Source: Neobacillus rhizophilus (GTDB lineage Bacteria; Bacillota; Bacilli; Bacillales; Cytobacillaceae). From it: DNA of 64,000 nt. The stretch lies in contig NZ_JAGYPF010000002.1 of NCBI RefSeq assembly GCF_018343535.1, forward strand, positions 708,103 through 772,102. The letters are read 5' to 3'. The notes under the pieces are model-generated. The model was not told the DNA's origin and did no database searches. It was given only the letters and a program-made list of their open reading frames with translations. Positions within the stretch are counted from its first letter, which is position 1. Each line of letters opens with the position of its first letter. The position numbers were made by a program, and so were the translations under genes. Positions 17,601-25,981 of the stretch are shown here, piece by piece.

Positions 17601-18693
17601 TAAAGTGGATAAAACTGCCCCAACAACAGTGAGCAACGTCGAGGACAAATGGTATAAAGACGGAGTAAATGTGGAGCTTACTGCAACCGATAATCTAAGC
17701 GGAGTAAAAGCAACCTACTACTCTATCAATGGCTCTGATTTTACAGAAGGAACAAACCTTGTTCTCAATCAAGAAGGAACCAATACAATCACTTTCTATA
17801 GTGTCGACAATGCTGGAAATGTTGAAGAAAGTCATACGGTTGAAGTGAAAACAGATAAAACTGCTCCAACAACCGTTAGTAATGTTGAAGATAAATGGTA
17901 TACAGACACTGTGAATGTAGGGTTAACAGCAACTGACAATCTAAGCGGCGTCAAGTCAACAAACTATTCTATTGATGGCTCTGAATTCGCTGAAGGTACT
18001 GGCCTTGCTGTTGAAAAAGAAGGTATCCATACTATTTCCTTCTATAGCGTCGATAATGCAGGCAATGTCGAAGGAACGAAGACTGAAGCAGTTAAAATCG
18101 ATAAGACGGCTCCAACTATAAAAGTTGATTTTCCAACAGAATATGCGCTGGGATCAAGCTTGGAACTTAACTATAAAGCAACAGACAACCTCTCAGGCAT
18201 TAAAGAAACAATCGTTGAAGTCAATGGGGTCAAGAACACAACAGGAAAAATCACATTTAACAAGCCTGGCGACCAAACTATTAGAATTACCGCCATCGAT
18301 AATGCGGGATTAAAGACGGTCGTAGAAAAAACGGTTTCTGTATACATCGAAGCCACTATTGAAGTTACTCCAAAGGTAATCAACGGCAACAAAGGCGAAT
18401 TTACCGTAAGGGCTACATTACCTAAAGGATACAGCTTTGCAAATGTAGACTTATCAACCGTCACCATCAACAACGTCCATGCTCTAAGCGGCAGCAAGGG
18501 CTTAGAAAACCAAGCAAAAAATGGCCAATTTAAGTTTGACCGAGAAGACTTTGTTTGGGACGAGAAAGAAGAGCTGTTGGTGTTCCGTGCTAAAGTTGGC
18601 GGATATCTTGTAAAAGGAAGTACAACCGTTGAAGTAATTAATCCACAAAAAAAGAGCTGCGGCAATAACTCGCTGTTCTCGCTTTTATTTTAA
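14695..18693 (+). CDS. Secreted 1332-residue repeat protein (FN3-like plus Ig/OmpL47-like repeats)
   Basis: Large extracellular protein with a Sec signal peptide (FSLFVLAVLLLQLISPITSAFAA, residues 8-30). Residues about 33-560 hold six FN3-like modules of about 87 residues, each with a YKVYEI...GKRKLVATT-type pattern. Residues about 564-1137 hold seven repeats of exactly 82 residues (DNA period 246) of the type DKTAPTTVSNVEDKWY...TATDNLSGVKATYYS...FYSVDNAGNVEE, resembling OmpL47/bacterial Ig-like adhesin modules. A last Ig-like region precedes an odd tail, KKSCGNNSLFSLLF, with a lone Cys. There is no LPxTG, SLH or flagellar N-terminal signature. It stands alone between flagellin and fliK with AAGGAGG. 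It is probably an adhesin or envelope protein; a tie to the flagellum is inferred from position only. Confidence 0.85.
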   Translation: MRKIKKKFSLFVLAVLLLQLISPITSAFAASNLTAPVNLKYSLDGYDNVILNWDAVSGATQYRVYEVVGENKIYINQTKYNNSYISGVLEGTHYYGVSAVNSTGESVLSSPLIIDINYPDMQPPNGLSFNIVNGNDVSLKWNPVEFATAYKVYEIKNGQRELLATTAQISQSFINVLEGKHDYEITSYNAKFGESLAGTISVNVVYPEMLAPSNLSTYIDDINNVSLSWAKALYATSYNIYQVVDGKRKLVATTNTTNQYLSNLPEGELNFEVTSYSSKFGESREGSKTTAKIVYPQILPPDQIYSYFYNGNDLSLMWSSIKYADSYKVYQIEGGQKKLLATTQSRSYYLSNLPEGDYTFEIVSVSNRFGESVPKTYNVSVVYPDMQAPKVILLKDTYNSALIGWPDVPNANEYEVYELIKGVPTLIKTTKSNSHYVNNLEQGKHEYTVIAKSERFGSSPFSNVVAFDVAPVLEAPKANEPSVNGDSVNLSWDQVPDADKYNIYEVVNGERVLVGTTTDSNFKLETPEEQGTHEYQIVPVTADGTESIDYATVTVDIDKPSDVTPPVTTADTNLDWSKDDVKVTLNATDDLSGVKTTFYSIDLGEYVEGTSVVLDKEGVHTVSFFSVDNAGNVEKVKTVEVKVDKEAPQTVINTSAYWYNKDVQAELTATDNLSGVKATYYSVDGSEFKEGTSFPLEKEGVHTVSFYSVDKVGNVEAVRTVEVKIDKEAPKTTANTTGDWYSQGVAVELTAVDNLSGVHSTYYSVNGSDFQEGTSIVLDKEGVNKITFYSVDNAGNIEEKHSVEVKVDKTAPTTVSNVEDKWFTNDVNVELTATDDLSGVKATYYSINGSEFAEGTNFVLDKEGINTITFYSEDNAGNIEEKQTVEVKVDKTAPTTVSDVEDKWYTDTVNVELTATDELSGVKATYYSINGSEFAEGTSFVVDKEGINTIAFYSVDNAGNVEEKQTVEVKVDKTAPTTVSNVEDKWYKDGVNVELTATDNLSGVKATYYSINGSDFTEGTNLVLNQEGTNTITFYSVDNAGNVEESHTVEVKTDKTAPTTVSNVEDKWYTDTVNVGLTATDNLSGVKSTNYSIDGSEFAEGTGLAVEKEGIHTISFYSVDNAGNVEGTKTEAVKIDKTAPTIKVDFPTEYALGSSLELNYKATDNLSGIKETIVEVNGVKNTTGKITFNKPGDQTIRITAIDNAGLKTVVEKTVSVYIEATIEVTPKVINGNKGEFTVRATLPKGYSFANVDLSTVTINNVHALSGSKGLENQAKNGQFKFDREDFVWDEKEELLVFRAKVGGYLVKGSTTVEVINPQKKSCGNNSLFSLLF

Positions 18694-18700
18694 AAAAATA

Positions 18701-18748
18701 GCTATAAAAAAGAGGATGTCCCAAGAAGCTTTCTTCTAGGACATCCTC
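18701..18748 (-). terminator. Terminator of the glucosaminidase gene
   Basis: GAGGATGTCC (18712-18721) pairs with GGACATCCTC (18739-18748), with an inner AAGAA/TTCTT stem. On the minus strand it is followed by TTTTTTATAGC. It also separates the convergent repeat-protein gene. Confidence 0.85.
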
Positions 18749-18755
18749 AACCTGC

Positions 18756-19436
18756 TTATGAAAGAAACGAATAGAAATAGTTGTTAACCCCCTTAACCCA
18801 GTGATTATTCAACCCGGTTGGGTCGTTAGCGGCACCGACGGGAGCGTATTTGGCACCAATTTTTGCAATGGTGTCATAGCCCTTGTCCAAATAATTTTGC
18901 CTTAAGTTCCGGGCCATGTCACCAATGCTTTCCGCGACGGATTCGTACTGGCGGAGGCCATTTTTGCCCATCATGCCGGCAATGTTATTTTTATCATTGG
19001 CCGCACGGGACTTGCCGTTGCCTGTTTCGTGGACGGCGATGGATGCTAGCAGGTTAGGATTGATATTATGCTTTCTCCCTGCTTCAACAAAAAATTCACC
19101 CATATTGCTTAATTTGCCTTTAAGGACACTATTTAACTTATCGATTGAAACATCAGTAAAACCTAATGTTGTATTACTATCAAGTACATGTGAATAATCC
19201 TTTATGTCATTAAAAATTGCAGTGTTGTTCGATAGCAAGGAGCTGCTTGTATTCACAGGCACATAGCTCGTCTGCTCTGTCTGATCGCTTAGGACAGCCT
19301 GCAACAAGTTCGTAAAAATATCACCTGTCGGAAAAAGGCTTGCATCACTGCTGATGCCCTTCCCGGCAAGGCTTTTCGAAATCGAAAGCAAGGCCATGTT
19401 TTTAAACCATTCGGAAGAAACTGGACTATAACTCAT
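18756..19436 (-). CDS. Glucosaminidase-domain protein, FlgJ-like candidate
   Basis: Predicted peptidoglycan hydrolase of 226 residues. The C-terminal half (about 100-226) is a glucosaminidase/lysozyme-like domain: GEFFVEAGRKHNINPNLLASIAVHETGNGKS with the catalytic-type Glu in VHETG, then NIAGMMG and LRQYESVAESIGDMARNL. The N-terminal 90 residues are unrelated to enzymes I know and there is no signal peptide. Lack of a signal peptide inside a flagellar island suggests export through the flagellar apparatus, to open the wall for the rod as FlgJ does, but the N-terminus does not show the FlgJ rod-cap motif. It is the only minus-strand gene between 9.6 and 42 kb, opposite to fliK. Confidence 0.8.
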   Translation of the reverse strand: MSYSPVSSEWFKNMALLSISKSLAGKGISSDASLFPTGDIFTNLLQAVLSDQTEQTSYVPVNTSSSLLSNNTAIFNDIKDYSHVLDSNTTLGFTDVSIDKLNSVLKGKLSNMGEFFVEAGRKHNINPNLLASIAVHETGNGKSRAANDKNNIAGMMGKNGLRQYESVAESIGDMARNLRQNYLDKGYDTIAKIGAKYAPVGAANDPTGLNNHWVKGVNNYFYSFLS

Positions 19437-19584
19437 GATTCATACCTCTGTAATTAATTTGGAAATTGGAAACAATAACCGTTTTTAATATATATTACTC
19501 TATTTTTATAAAAATTAAAATGATAGAAAATACAAATTTTTTTGTTTATGATTATATTACTTTCGCCGGAAAGGAGAATAATTT

Positions 19585-20703
19585 GTGATTCCATCCACTT
19601 CGATGAGTTCCACTAGCCACAAATTATCAGAGAAAGCTAGCAGCAGTAAGCCGGAAAATCAACAGCCAAGTTCGTTTATGGAGCTGTTGAATGCATTGAA
19701 AAATGGGACAGATTCACCCCAGAATCTCATTTCGATGGTTGACCAGGTCTTAGAGCAGCCTGACGCATCAAATCAGGAACTGGACCAAGACAGCGAACAG
19801 CAAACTCGAGATGATTTGCTTGCTTTTATCAGTTCATTTTTTGAAAAGACAAATCCTGCACTTGCTCCTCTTCAAACGACGATTGCGGATGATGCCCACA
19901 ACGAAGGGAAGCAAGCATTACCGGCGCTGCAGACGGAGCTAGAAGGAATATTTGGCCAGAAGAAAGCTCAAGAATTAATAAAGTCATTTCAGGAACAGCT
20001 TAAATCGAATCAAAACTCAGTTCAGGTGCAAAACCCGCTTCAACAGCCAATCCAATTTGTGCGGGAGCAAGTTCACCAGCTACAGAATGCGGGCGAGACA
20101 CAGCAAAATCGACCTGCTTCTAAACTTGAGTCCGATGTTGATTTCAAAAATCAGCCATTTGACGGAAAAGAAGTGATTTTTCAATCCTTACACCGCCCGG
20201 GAGAATCAGACATGACAGCGGTAAAGGATGAACCCTCCCACTTAACGAAGGTTACCAAAGAACAGCTTGCCGCCGAGGTGATGGGCTTATTAAAGAACCC
20301 TACCCATCTACATAAGGGCTCTGACATTATCGAAGCGAAATTTTCACTGACGCCGGAGCATCTTGGGGAGATTGATATAAAAATTGTTATTCAAAAGGGG
20401 CAGGTAACGGCGCAATTTCTGGCGGATACCGCCCATGGAAAAGAAATGCTAGATTCGCAAATGTCCTTGTTGAAGGCTTCCTTGCAGCAGCAAGGGTTTC
20501 AAGTGGATAAAATCGAAGTCGCTCAAAGCGGGCAAACGTTGCAGAATCAGTTTTCCCAGCAGGACAACCGCTCGCAGCAGGACCAATCGCAGCAGCGCCA
20601 GTCCAAAAAGAAAGTGAATCGTGATGAGTTTTATCAAAGCCATAACACGATTGACACATATTTGCATAGAGAGTCCGATACGACGATTAATATTCTTGCA
20701 TAA
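19585..20703 (+). CDS. fliK: Flagellar hook-length control protein FliK
   Basis: Exported ruler and substrate-specificity switch, 372 residues. Residues 1-215 are Gln/Ser-rich and low complexity, as usual for the ruler part. The C-terminal Flg_hook domain (about 235-325) includes IIEAKFSLTPEHLGEIDIKI and LLKASLQQQGFQVDKIEV, which contacts FlhB. It ends in a Gln/Lys-rich tail. Start GTG 19585 has AAGGAG 9 bases upstream. It heads the run fliK-flgD-flgE in the usual order. Confidence 0.9.
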   Translation: MIPSTSMSSTSHKLSEKASSSKPENQQPSSFMELLNALKNGTDSPQNLISMVDQVLEQPDASNQELDQDSEQQTRDDLLAFISSFFEKTNPALAPLQTTIADDAHNEGKQALPALQTELEGIFGQKKAQELIKSFQEQLKSNQNSVQVQNPLQQPIQFVREQVHQLQNAGETQQNRPASKLESDVDFKNQPFDGKEVIFQSLHRPGESDMTAVKDEPSHLTKVTKEQLAAEVMGLLKNPTHLHKGSDIIEAKFSLTPEHLGEIDIKIVIQKGQVTAQFLADTAHGKEMLDSQMSLLKASLQQQGFQVDKIEVAQSGQTLQNQFSQQDNRSQQDQSQQRQSKKKVNRDEFYQSHNTIDTYLHRESDTTINILA

Positions 20704-20718
20704 AAGGAGATGAGGAAC

Positions 20719-21144
20719 ATGACATCCGTAAATACAACCACACCATTCTCGAATTCGCTCAGTACCAAACAGACAAACCATGCCACAAATTCATTAGGTA
20801 AGGATGCTTTCCTGAAACTGCTGACCACCCAATTGCAGAATCAGGATCCGACCCAGCCGATGGAGGACCGGGAATTTATTTCCCAGCTGGCCCAATTTAG
20901 TACCCTTGAACAGATGTCCAACTTGAATCAGGCATTTGCCCAATTTGCCAATTCCAACACGAAAGATATCAGCTACTATTCCCATATGATTGGCAAGGAA
21001 GCATCCTGGCTCAATCCTGAAATCGGTCAGCAAGATAGCGGCATCGTTAATGGTGTCATCAAAAAAGGCAGCCAATTTTTTTATCAACTAAATGATCAAG
21101 AGATTCCAGTCGACTCTATAATTTCTGCTAAAATTCAAAACTAA
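20719..21144 (+). CDS. flgD: Hook-capping protein FlgD
   Basis: Scaffold cap for hook assembly, 141 residues. The diagnostic N-terminal stretch is LGKDAFLKLLTTQLQNQDP followed by PMEDREFISQLAQFSTLEQM. The C-terminal half is short, lacking the extra domain of enterobacterial FlgD, as in Bacillus. ATG 20719 is preferred over ATG 20710 because AAAGGAG (20703-20709) abuts the latter and lies 9 bases from the former. It sits directly between fliK and flgE. Confidence 0.93.
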   Translation: MTSVNTTTPFSNSLSTKQTNHATNSLGKDAFLKLLTTQLQNQDPTQPMEDREFISQLAQFSTLEQMSNLNQAFAQFANSNTKDISYYSHMIGKEASWLNPEIGQQDSGIVNGVIKKGSQFFYQLNDQEIPVDSIISAKIQN

Positions 21145-21165
21145 CAAACTCTGGAGGTAGTTAAC

Positions 21166-21984
21166 ATGCTTCGTTCTTTAAATTCAAGTGTATCTGGTAT
21201 GAAGGCGTTCCAAAACAAATTAGATGTCATTGGTAACAATATTGCCAACGTGAACACGGTTGGCTATAAGAAAAGCCGCATCATGTTTCAGGATGTGCTT
21301 AGCCAAACCGTCCGCGGCAGCTCGTCTCCGGATCCGGTTGGCGGATCGGGCGGAACGAATCCGGTGCAAATCGGGTTAGGCGTGAAAACGGCGTCGATTG
21401 ATACAATCCACATGGCTGGAAGTCCAACGACTACAAATCTATCATCTGACTTATACATTGATGGGGATGGATTTTTCGTGGTTCAAAGCGACAGCGGGGC
21501 AAAGTACTTAACACGCGCCGGTAACTTTGACCGGGATGGCGACGGCAACCTTGTGAATCCTCAAGGCTACAAGGTACTTGACTCAACTGGAAATCCCATC
21601 CAGATAGATTCAGATGTTTATGTTTCCTACACCATTGATTATAATGGGGTTATTAAAGGGGTCACCCCTGCTGGAACAGCCGATGAGATTGCCACTTTAG
21701 GTACGGTTGTCGTTTCCAATCCAGGCGGCTTGAAAAAAGTGGGCGGTTCCCTGTATGAATTAACAGGAAATTCCGATACAGAAACCAATATCAATAATCT
21801 AATTGCGAAGCGTTCAGATAACCATGCTGGGCAAATTGTATCCGGTCAGCTGGAAATGTCGAACGTGGACCTGTCCGAAGAGATTACCGAAATGATTACC
21901 GCGCAGCGTGGTTTCCAGGCGAACGCCAAGGTGATTACCGTGTCCGACTCCATTTTGGAAGAGTTAGTGAATTTAAAACGATAA
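21166..21984 (+). CDS. flgE: Flagellar hook protein FlgE
   Basis: Hook subunit of 272 residues, close to the 264 of B. subtilis FlgE. The N-terminus MLRSLNSSVSGMKAFQNKLD and IGNNIANVNTVGYKKSR are the axial-protein signature. The C-terminus SNVDLSEEITEMITAQRGFQ is shared with FlgG and FlgE. Order after fliK and flgD and the presence of separate FlhO and FlhP genes favour hook over rod. CTGGAGG lies 10 bases before ATG. A weak hairpin GGGAAAG/CTTTCCC at 22008-22029 lies between it and fliM. Confidence 0.92.
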   Translation: MLRSLNSSVSGMKAFQNKLDVIGNNIANVNTVGYKKSRIMFQDVLSQTVRGSSSPDPVGGSGGTNPVQIGLGVKTASIDTIHMAGSPTTTNLSSDLYIDGDGFFVVQSDSGAKYLTRAGNFDRDGDGNLVNPQGYKVLDSTGNPIQIDSDVYVSYTIDYNGVIKGVTPAGTADEIATLGTVVVSNPGGLKKVGGSLYELTGNSDTETNINNLIAKRSDNHAGQIVSGQLEMSNVDLSEEITEMITAQRGFQANAKVITVSDSILEELVNLKR

Positions 21985-22062
21985 TAGTTTCGAATTTTTA
22001 TAAGGGAGGGAAAGTATTACTGCTTTCCCTTCGCATCATTTTATGGTGGTGGAACCTAAGCA

Positions 22063-22980
22063 ATGAAAGAAAAAATCATTCAAAACAGCCAAGACGTCAA
22101 AGTCTATGATTTTAAAAAAGCGCTTCGTCTATCGATGGAGCAGGTTCGCGTGCTGACAAGAATCCATGATAATTTCGCTTATCAGCTGGCGTCCGCGATT
22201 TCGACTCAATTAAGAACCATCGTGCAGGTGGATGTGGTGTCGGTCAATCAAATGCTTTACGAGGAATTCATCAAGGAACTGCCGGCCTATACAATTTTAA
22301 ACGTTTTTGAAACGTCCGAAAAAGGGCGGATGATTATGGAATTAAAGCCGCAAATGGCTTATGCCATCCTCAATCGTCTGCTCGGCGGCCGGGAGCTTTC
22401 GGCTTCCCCCGAGGATAAAATGACGTTAACGCAAATTGAGAATAAAATTCTTCATAAGCTGTTCGAGGGCTTTGTAGAAAACTTGCGGAAATCGTGGAAA
22501 GATCTCATGAACGTCGATTTGAAGGTGTTTGAGATTGAAACGAATCCACAGTTTTTACAGGTCGCGATCCCGAATGAAACCGTGATTGTGATTGCCTTTA
22601 CGATTAAAATCGGGGATGTGACGGAACGAATGCACATTTGTATTCCGTATATCATTTTGGAGCCGTTTTTACCAAAGCTATCATCCTATCAATTGTTCTC
22701 GACCCGAAGCCACGCGAAAAGCACGCAGGAATCCAAGCTGTTAAAGTCAAAAATTGAAGAACTGGAAATCCCTTTAAGCGTTGAACTGGGGCGCTCGAAG
22801 ATTTCGATTGAAGAGTTTTTATCGCTAAACGTCGGGGATGTCATCCAGTTGAATCAATTGTATGATGAACCGTTAAAGGCGAAGGTAGGCAAAGAAGTGA
22901 AATTCTTTGTCAAACCTGGTGTGAAGAAGACACGGCTAGCAGCCGAAATCGAAACTGTTTTAGAAAAAGAGGGAAAATAA
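22063..22980 (+). CDS. fliM: Flagellar motor switch protein FliM lacking the CheY-binding N-terminus
   Basis: C-ring protein of 305 residues. It begins near the core: [27 protein letters not shown] corresponds to about residue 35 of typical FliM. The middle domain has [20 protein letters not shown]. The C-terminal SpoA domain (about 235-300) has [28 protein letters not shown]. The usual N-terminal EIDALL peptide that binds phosphorylated CheY is absent. A related peptide is found instead on the FliN encoded right after it (one base gap). Either this switch is read through FliN or it is not CheY-controlled. Identity as FliM is secure. Confidence 0.92.
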   Translation: MKEKIIQNSQDVKVYDFKKALRLSMEQVRVLTRIHDNFAYQLASAISTQLRTIVQVDVVSVNQMLYEEFIKELPAYTILNVFETSEKGRMIMELKPQMAYAILNRLLGGRELSASPEDKMTLTQIENKILHKLFEGFVENLRKSWKDLMNVDLKVFEIETNPQFLQVAIPNETVIVIAFTIKIGDVTERMHICIPYIILEPFLPKLSSYQLFSTRSHAKSTQESKLLKSKIEELEIPLSVELGRSKISIEEFLSLNVGDVIQLNQLYDEPLKAKVGKEVKFFVKPGVKKTRLAAEIETVLEKEGK

Positions 22981-22981
22981 A

Positions 22982-23353
22982 ATGAGTAACGAGGGGAAAA
23001 TTTCAAGAGAAGAATTGGAAGCTCTATTAGGTGATACTGAGAAGGAAACGAAGCCGTTTATTTTTCAAGACTTGCCGGATGAACCGCAAAAGCGGGAAAC
23101 GGACGACTCCGTTAATTTGGATTTGCTCATGGATATTTCGTTGGAGCTTGTGGTCGAGCTGGGCAGGACGAAAAAGAAAATTAACGAAATTCTTGAACTC
23201 ACGCAAGGCTCGATTATCGAACTGGACCGTGTCTCCGGCGAGCCGGTTGATGTCTTGATCAACGGAAAAATTGTCGCCAAAGGCGAAGTGGTCGTCATCG
23301 ACGATTATTTTGGGATTAGAATCACCGAAATCTTAAATAAAACGATCAATTAA
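22982..23353 (+). CDS. fliN: Flagellar switch protein FliN with a CheY-binding-like N-terminal peptide
   Basis: C-ring protein of 123 residues. The C-terminal SpoA domain (about 45-120) has [33 protein letters not shown]. The N-terminus [17 protein letters not shown] resembles the LSQxEIDALL peptide that in Bacillus FliY and in FliM binds CheY-P. It therefore looks like a FliY without the central CheC-type phosphatase domains. It is translated immediately after FliM. A second, differently built FliN lies at 32.9 kb. Followed by a terminator. Confidence 0.92.
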   Translation: MSNEGKISREELEALLGDTEKETKPFIFQDLPDEPQKRETDDSVNLDLLMDISLELVVELGRTKKKINEILELTQGSIIELDRVSGEPVDVLINGKIVAKGEVVVIDDYFGIRITEILNKTIN

Positions 23354-23358
23354 CCTAT

Positions 23359-23387
23359 GAAAGGCTTAAGCGGCCTTTCTTTTTTTC
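23359..23387 (+). terminator. Terminator after fliN
   Basis: GAAAGGC / GCCTTTC stem with a 7-base loop, then TTTTTTT. It ends the fliK-flgD-flgE-fliM-fliN run. Confidence 0.85.
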
Positions 23388-23400
23388 TTTATTCTAAAAA

Positions 23401-23484
23401 TATATCTGCGAGTTTTTTATCTATATCTACGAATTTTTTAAATATATCTACGAATTTCCCAATTTATCTACGAATCTATTGTAC
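23401..23484. repeat. 21-bp-period intergenic array (TATATCTACGAATTTTT type)
   Basis: Four units starting at 23401, 23422, 23443 and 23464. The conserved half is TATCTACGAATTT and the rest is variable. It lies between fliN and fliD and is not part of a gene. Confidence 0.85.
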
Positions 23485-23591
23485 CCGGGCCCTCCCCTCT
23501 CCAAAGTTTTTCAAAAAGAACTAAACGTTCCCCCAAAACCTGCCGTTATTTTTATTAAAAGCAATGAAACGATGGTACGGAGGATTTCCAA

Positions 23592-25145
23592 ATGATATCA
23601 AATGATTTTCGCTTATCCGGTCTGGCATCGGGGATGGATACTGAGGCGCTTGTGACCAAATTAATGAACGCGGAAAAAATCCCCTTAAACAAGGTAATCC
23701 AAAAAAAGACAATGACGGAATGGAAAATGGATGCGTATCGCGATGTGAATACCAAATTTCTCGATTTGCGGTCTTCGATGGAAGCGCTAAGGCTGGAATC
23801 CACTTTTCAAAAAAGCAAGTTGTCATCCTCAGACGATGCTAAAGTTGGAGCATCTCTAACAGGTACCCCAAGCAGAAGCGAATATGTAATTTCCTCTGCC
23901 AAACTCTATCAGCCGGGTACGCCATCCTCTGTCAAATTCGCACAGGCAGGAGTAGCCAATGATAAAGCCGAACTAGGATCGGGGTTTAGTTTTACCCTAA
24001 ACAATGAATCTATCAGCCTTACTGCACAGGATACAATCCAAAGCTCGATTGCAAAAATCAATTCATTATCCGCAAAAACTGGGGTGACGGCCACTTATTC
24101 CAGCGGCGATAACGCAATTATTTTTACCTCAAAAGATGATCAGAAGGATATCAGCATTGCCAATGTATCCGACAGCTCTAACGTTTTAAAGATTGCAGCA
24201 GGTACGGTAAGCGGAAGCCTGAATGACTTCCAAACAGGAAACGCAAGCGGTGCCGTCGGAATCTCACCCGTCTCATCAACACCCGGCGAGGTGACCATCA
24301 ACGGTACAACCATCACCATCAAAAGCAATCAATTCACCTATGATGGCATCCAGTTTAACTTAAAAACCGAGCTTCCTGCCGGAAGCAATGTCACGATTAT
24401 GAAGAAACCGGATGTCGACGCGATTTTTGACACAATCAAAGGCTTTGTTGATAAATACAACGATACGATCAAAACTCTTCACGATAAATTGGGAGAAAAG
24501 CGCTATAAGGATTATTCCCCACTACTAGATGACCAGAAGAAGGATATGAAGGACAAGGAAATTGAATTGTGGGAGGAAAAAGCAAAGAGCGGCCTATTGG
24601 CAAATGACCAGAAGATTGCCTCTGCCCTCGACAAAATGCGGTCCATCCTCTATTCCAAAGTCAGTGACAAGGACCCGGCCAAAATGAACAGCGGCTTCGA
24701 TACGCTCGCGGAAATTGGTATCACCTCAAGTACCAACTACCGGGATAATGGCAAACTCGTCATTGATGAAACAAAATTAAAAGCGGCACTGGAAAATAAT
24801 CTAGACCAAGTCGCCCAGCTTTTTTCAAAAAAATACGACACAGGGGCTTCATCCAACAACACGGTGAACAATGCCGAAGAGTTTCAAAACAGCGGGGTCG
24901 CCTGGCGGTTGTATGACCAGCTGAACGAAACGATGAAGGACATCACGAAGACGGCCGGTTATTCGAGTGACACTTACCTTTCAAAGGCGTTAAAGCAGCT
25001 GGATGAGCAAATTGATTCCTGGGAGAAACGCCTGCAGACAAAGGAAAGCTATTACTGGAAGCAGTTCACCGCGATGGAGCAAGCCATCCAGAAATCGAAT
25101 ACGCAAAGCAGCTGGCTGATGCAGCAAATGGGTGGTGGAATGTAA
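23592..25145 (+). CDS. fliD: Filament cap protein FliD (HAP2)
   Basis: Filament cap of 517 residues. The N-terminus FRLSGLASGMDTEALVTKLMNAEKIPLNK is the FliD_N signature. The middle is variable. The C-terminal FliD_C region (about 340-517) includes FDTLAEIGITSSTNYRDNGKL and a final coiled coil with EKRLQTKESYYWKQFTAMEQ. It is exported with its chaperones. fliT-like and fliS genes follow within 25 bases. No flaG gene precedes it, unlike in B. subtilis. Confidence 0.95.
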   Translation: MISNDFRLSGLASGMDTEALVTKLMNAEKIPLNKVIQKKTMTEWKMDAYRDVNTKFLDLRSSMEALRLESTFQKSKLSSSDDAKVGASLTGTPSRSEYVISSAKLYQPGTPSSVKFAQAGVANDKAELGSGFSFTLNNESISLTAQDTIQSSIAKINSLSAKTGVTATYSSGDNAIIFTSKDDQKDISIANVSDSSNVLKIAAGTVSGSLNDFQTGNASGAVGISPVSSTPGEVTINGTTITIKSNQFTYDGIQFNLKTELPAGSNVTIMKKPDVDAIFDTIKGFVDKYNDTIKTLHDKLGEKRYKDYSPLLDDQKKDMKDKEIELWEEKAKSGLLANDQKIASALDKMRSILYSKVSDKDPAKMNSGFDTLAEIGITSSTNYRDNGKLVIDETKLKAALENNLDQVAQLFSKKYDTGASSNNTVNNAEEFQNSGVAWRLYDQLNETMKDITKTAGYSSDTYLSKALKQLDEQIDSWEKRLQTKESYYWKQFTAMEQAIQKSNTQSSWLMQQMGGGM

Positions 25146-25148
25146 TCG

Positions 25149-25502
25149 ATGGAGAAACAAAAAGAGCAGTTTTTAAAAGATTACTATCAGCTGACAATCA
25201 ATCTTCTAGAAGCAAATGAAGTAGAGCTTATTGAACAGCTGCTTCAAGAACGTGGCCTGTGTATCGAGAAAGTAACCGAGCTGGATCAACGAAACGGTGC
25301 CATCCTCATGAGCGAAGCCATCAAGGGAGAGCTCATGAGGATTCAGCCGTTAGAACGAAAGCTTCAGGAAAAATTAACTAGTGCCAAGCAAAAGATTCTT
25401 GCGGCGATTGGCTCTCTCCAAAAAGAGAAAACCATTAAACAGCAGTACGGAGAACCGGTTGCTGCTTCGGTAAGCGGGATTTTTTACGATAAGCGAAAAT
25501 AA
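25149..25502 (+). CDS. fliT: FliT-like flagellar export chaperone
   Basis: Small all-helical protein of 117 residues, translated 3 bases after fliD. FliT is the chaperone of FliD. Size, position and the pattern of two long amphipathic helices with VEELLQERG-like and LERKLQEKLTSAKQKIL segments fit the FliT family, which is poorly conserved in sequence. ATG 25149 has GGTGGTGGA in the end of fliD as ribosome binding site. Family call rests mainly on context. Confidence 0.7.
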   Translation: MEKQKEQFLKDYYQLTINLLEANEVELIEQLLQERGLCIEKVTELDQRNGAILMSEAIKGELMRIQPLERKLQEKLTSAKQKILAAIGSLQKEKTIKQQYGEPVAASVSGIFYDKRK

Positions 25503-25521
25503 GGGGAAAGGTGTGAGACTT

Positions 25522-25899
25522 TTGGCTCTGAACAATGCCTATCAATCATACGAAAATAATCAAGTACTATATGCGAAAAAAGAAGAACTGCCCCTTTTGT
25601 TATATACCGGGGCGATTAAATTTATCCTTCAGGCAAGGATGGCGATGGAAAAAAAAGACTGGCAAAGGGCTAATGACCGAATACAGCGGGCTCAAAAAAT
25701 TGTAACCGAATTAATGGTTACCTTGAATATGGATATCGAAATCTCAAAATCTTTCATAGTACTTTATGATTACATGAAGGAAAAGTTAATAGAGGCGAAT
25801 ATCAAAAAGGAAGAGCAACTGTTAGTTGAAGTCGAAAAAATGTTAATAGAACTGCAAGATACCTGGAAAGAAGCTCTGAAAATAGTACGGCCTGCTTAA
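25522..25899 (+). CDS. fliS: Flagellin export chaperone FliS
   Basis: Four-helix cytoplasmic chaperone that keeps flagellin unfolded and, in Bacillus, also affects FlgM-linked control. The segments YQSYENNQVLYAKKEELPLLLYTGAIKFI and LYDYMKEKLIEANIKKEEQLL are the family signature. Taking TTG 25522 gives MALNNAYQSYENN, which lines up with MAIQNPYTAYQQN of B. subtilis FliS; GTG 25513 adds three residues and is the alternative. It ends inside a terminator stem. Confidence 0.93.
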   Translation: MALNNAYQSYENNQVLYAKKEELPLLLYTGAIKFILQARMAMEKKDWQRANDRIQRAQKIVTELMVTLNMDIEISKSFIVLYDYMKEKLIEANIKKEEQLLVEVEKMLIELQDTWKEALKIVRPA

Positions 25900-25926
25900 C
25901 TAATTTAAGTTAAGTAGGCCTTTTTA
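25889..25926 (+). terminator. Terminator overlapping the fliS stop
   Basis: GGCCTGCTTAACT pairs with AGTTAAGTAGGCC (13 pairs, one G-T), 6-base loop, then TTTTT. It separates fliDTS from the flgB operon promoter. Confidence 0.92.
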
Positions 25927-25936
25927 ATTAATTTTG

Positions 25937-25965
25937 TTGTCAGATTACTAAAACCATTGTATTAT
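25937..25965 (+). promoter_or_regulatory. Sigma-A promoter of the flgB operon
   Basis: TTGTCA (25937-25942), 17-base spacer, TATTAT (25960-25965). The transcript should start near 25972 and carry a leader of about 235 bases with the riboswitch. Confidence 0.72.
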
Positions 25966-25981
25966 TATTTTGTAGGAAAAA

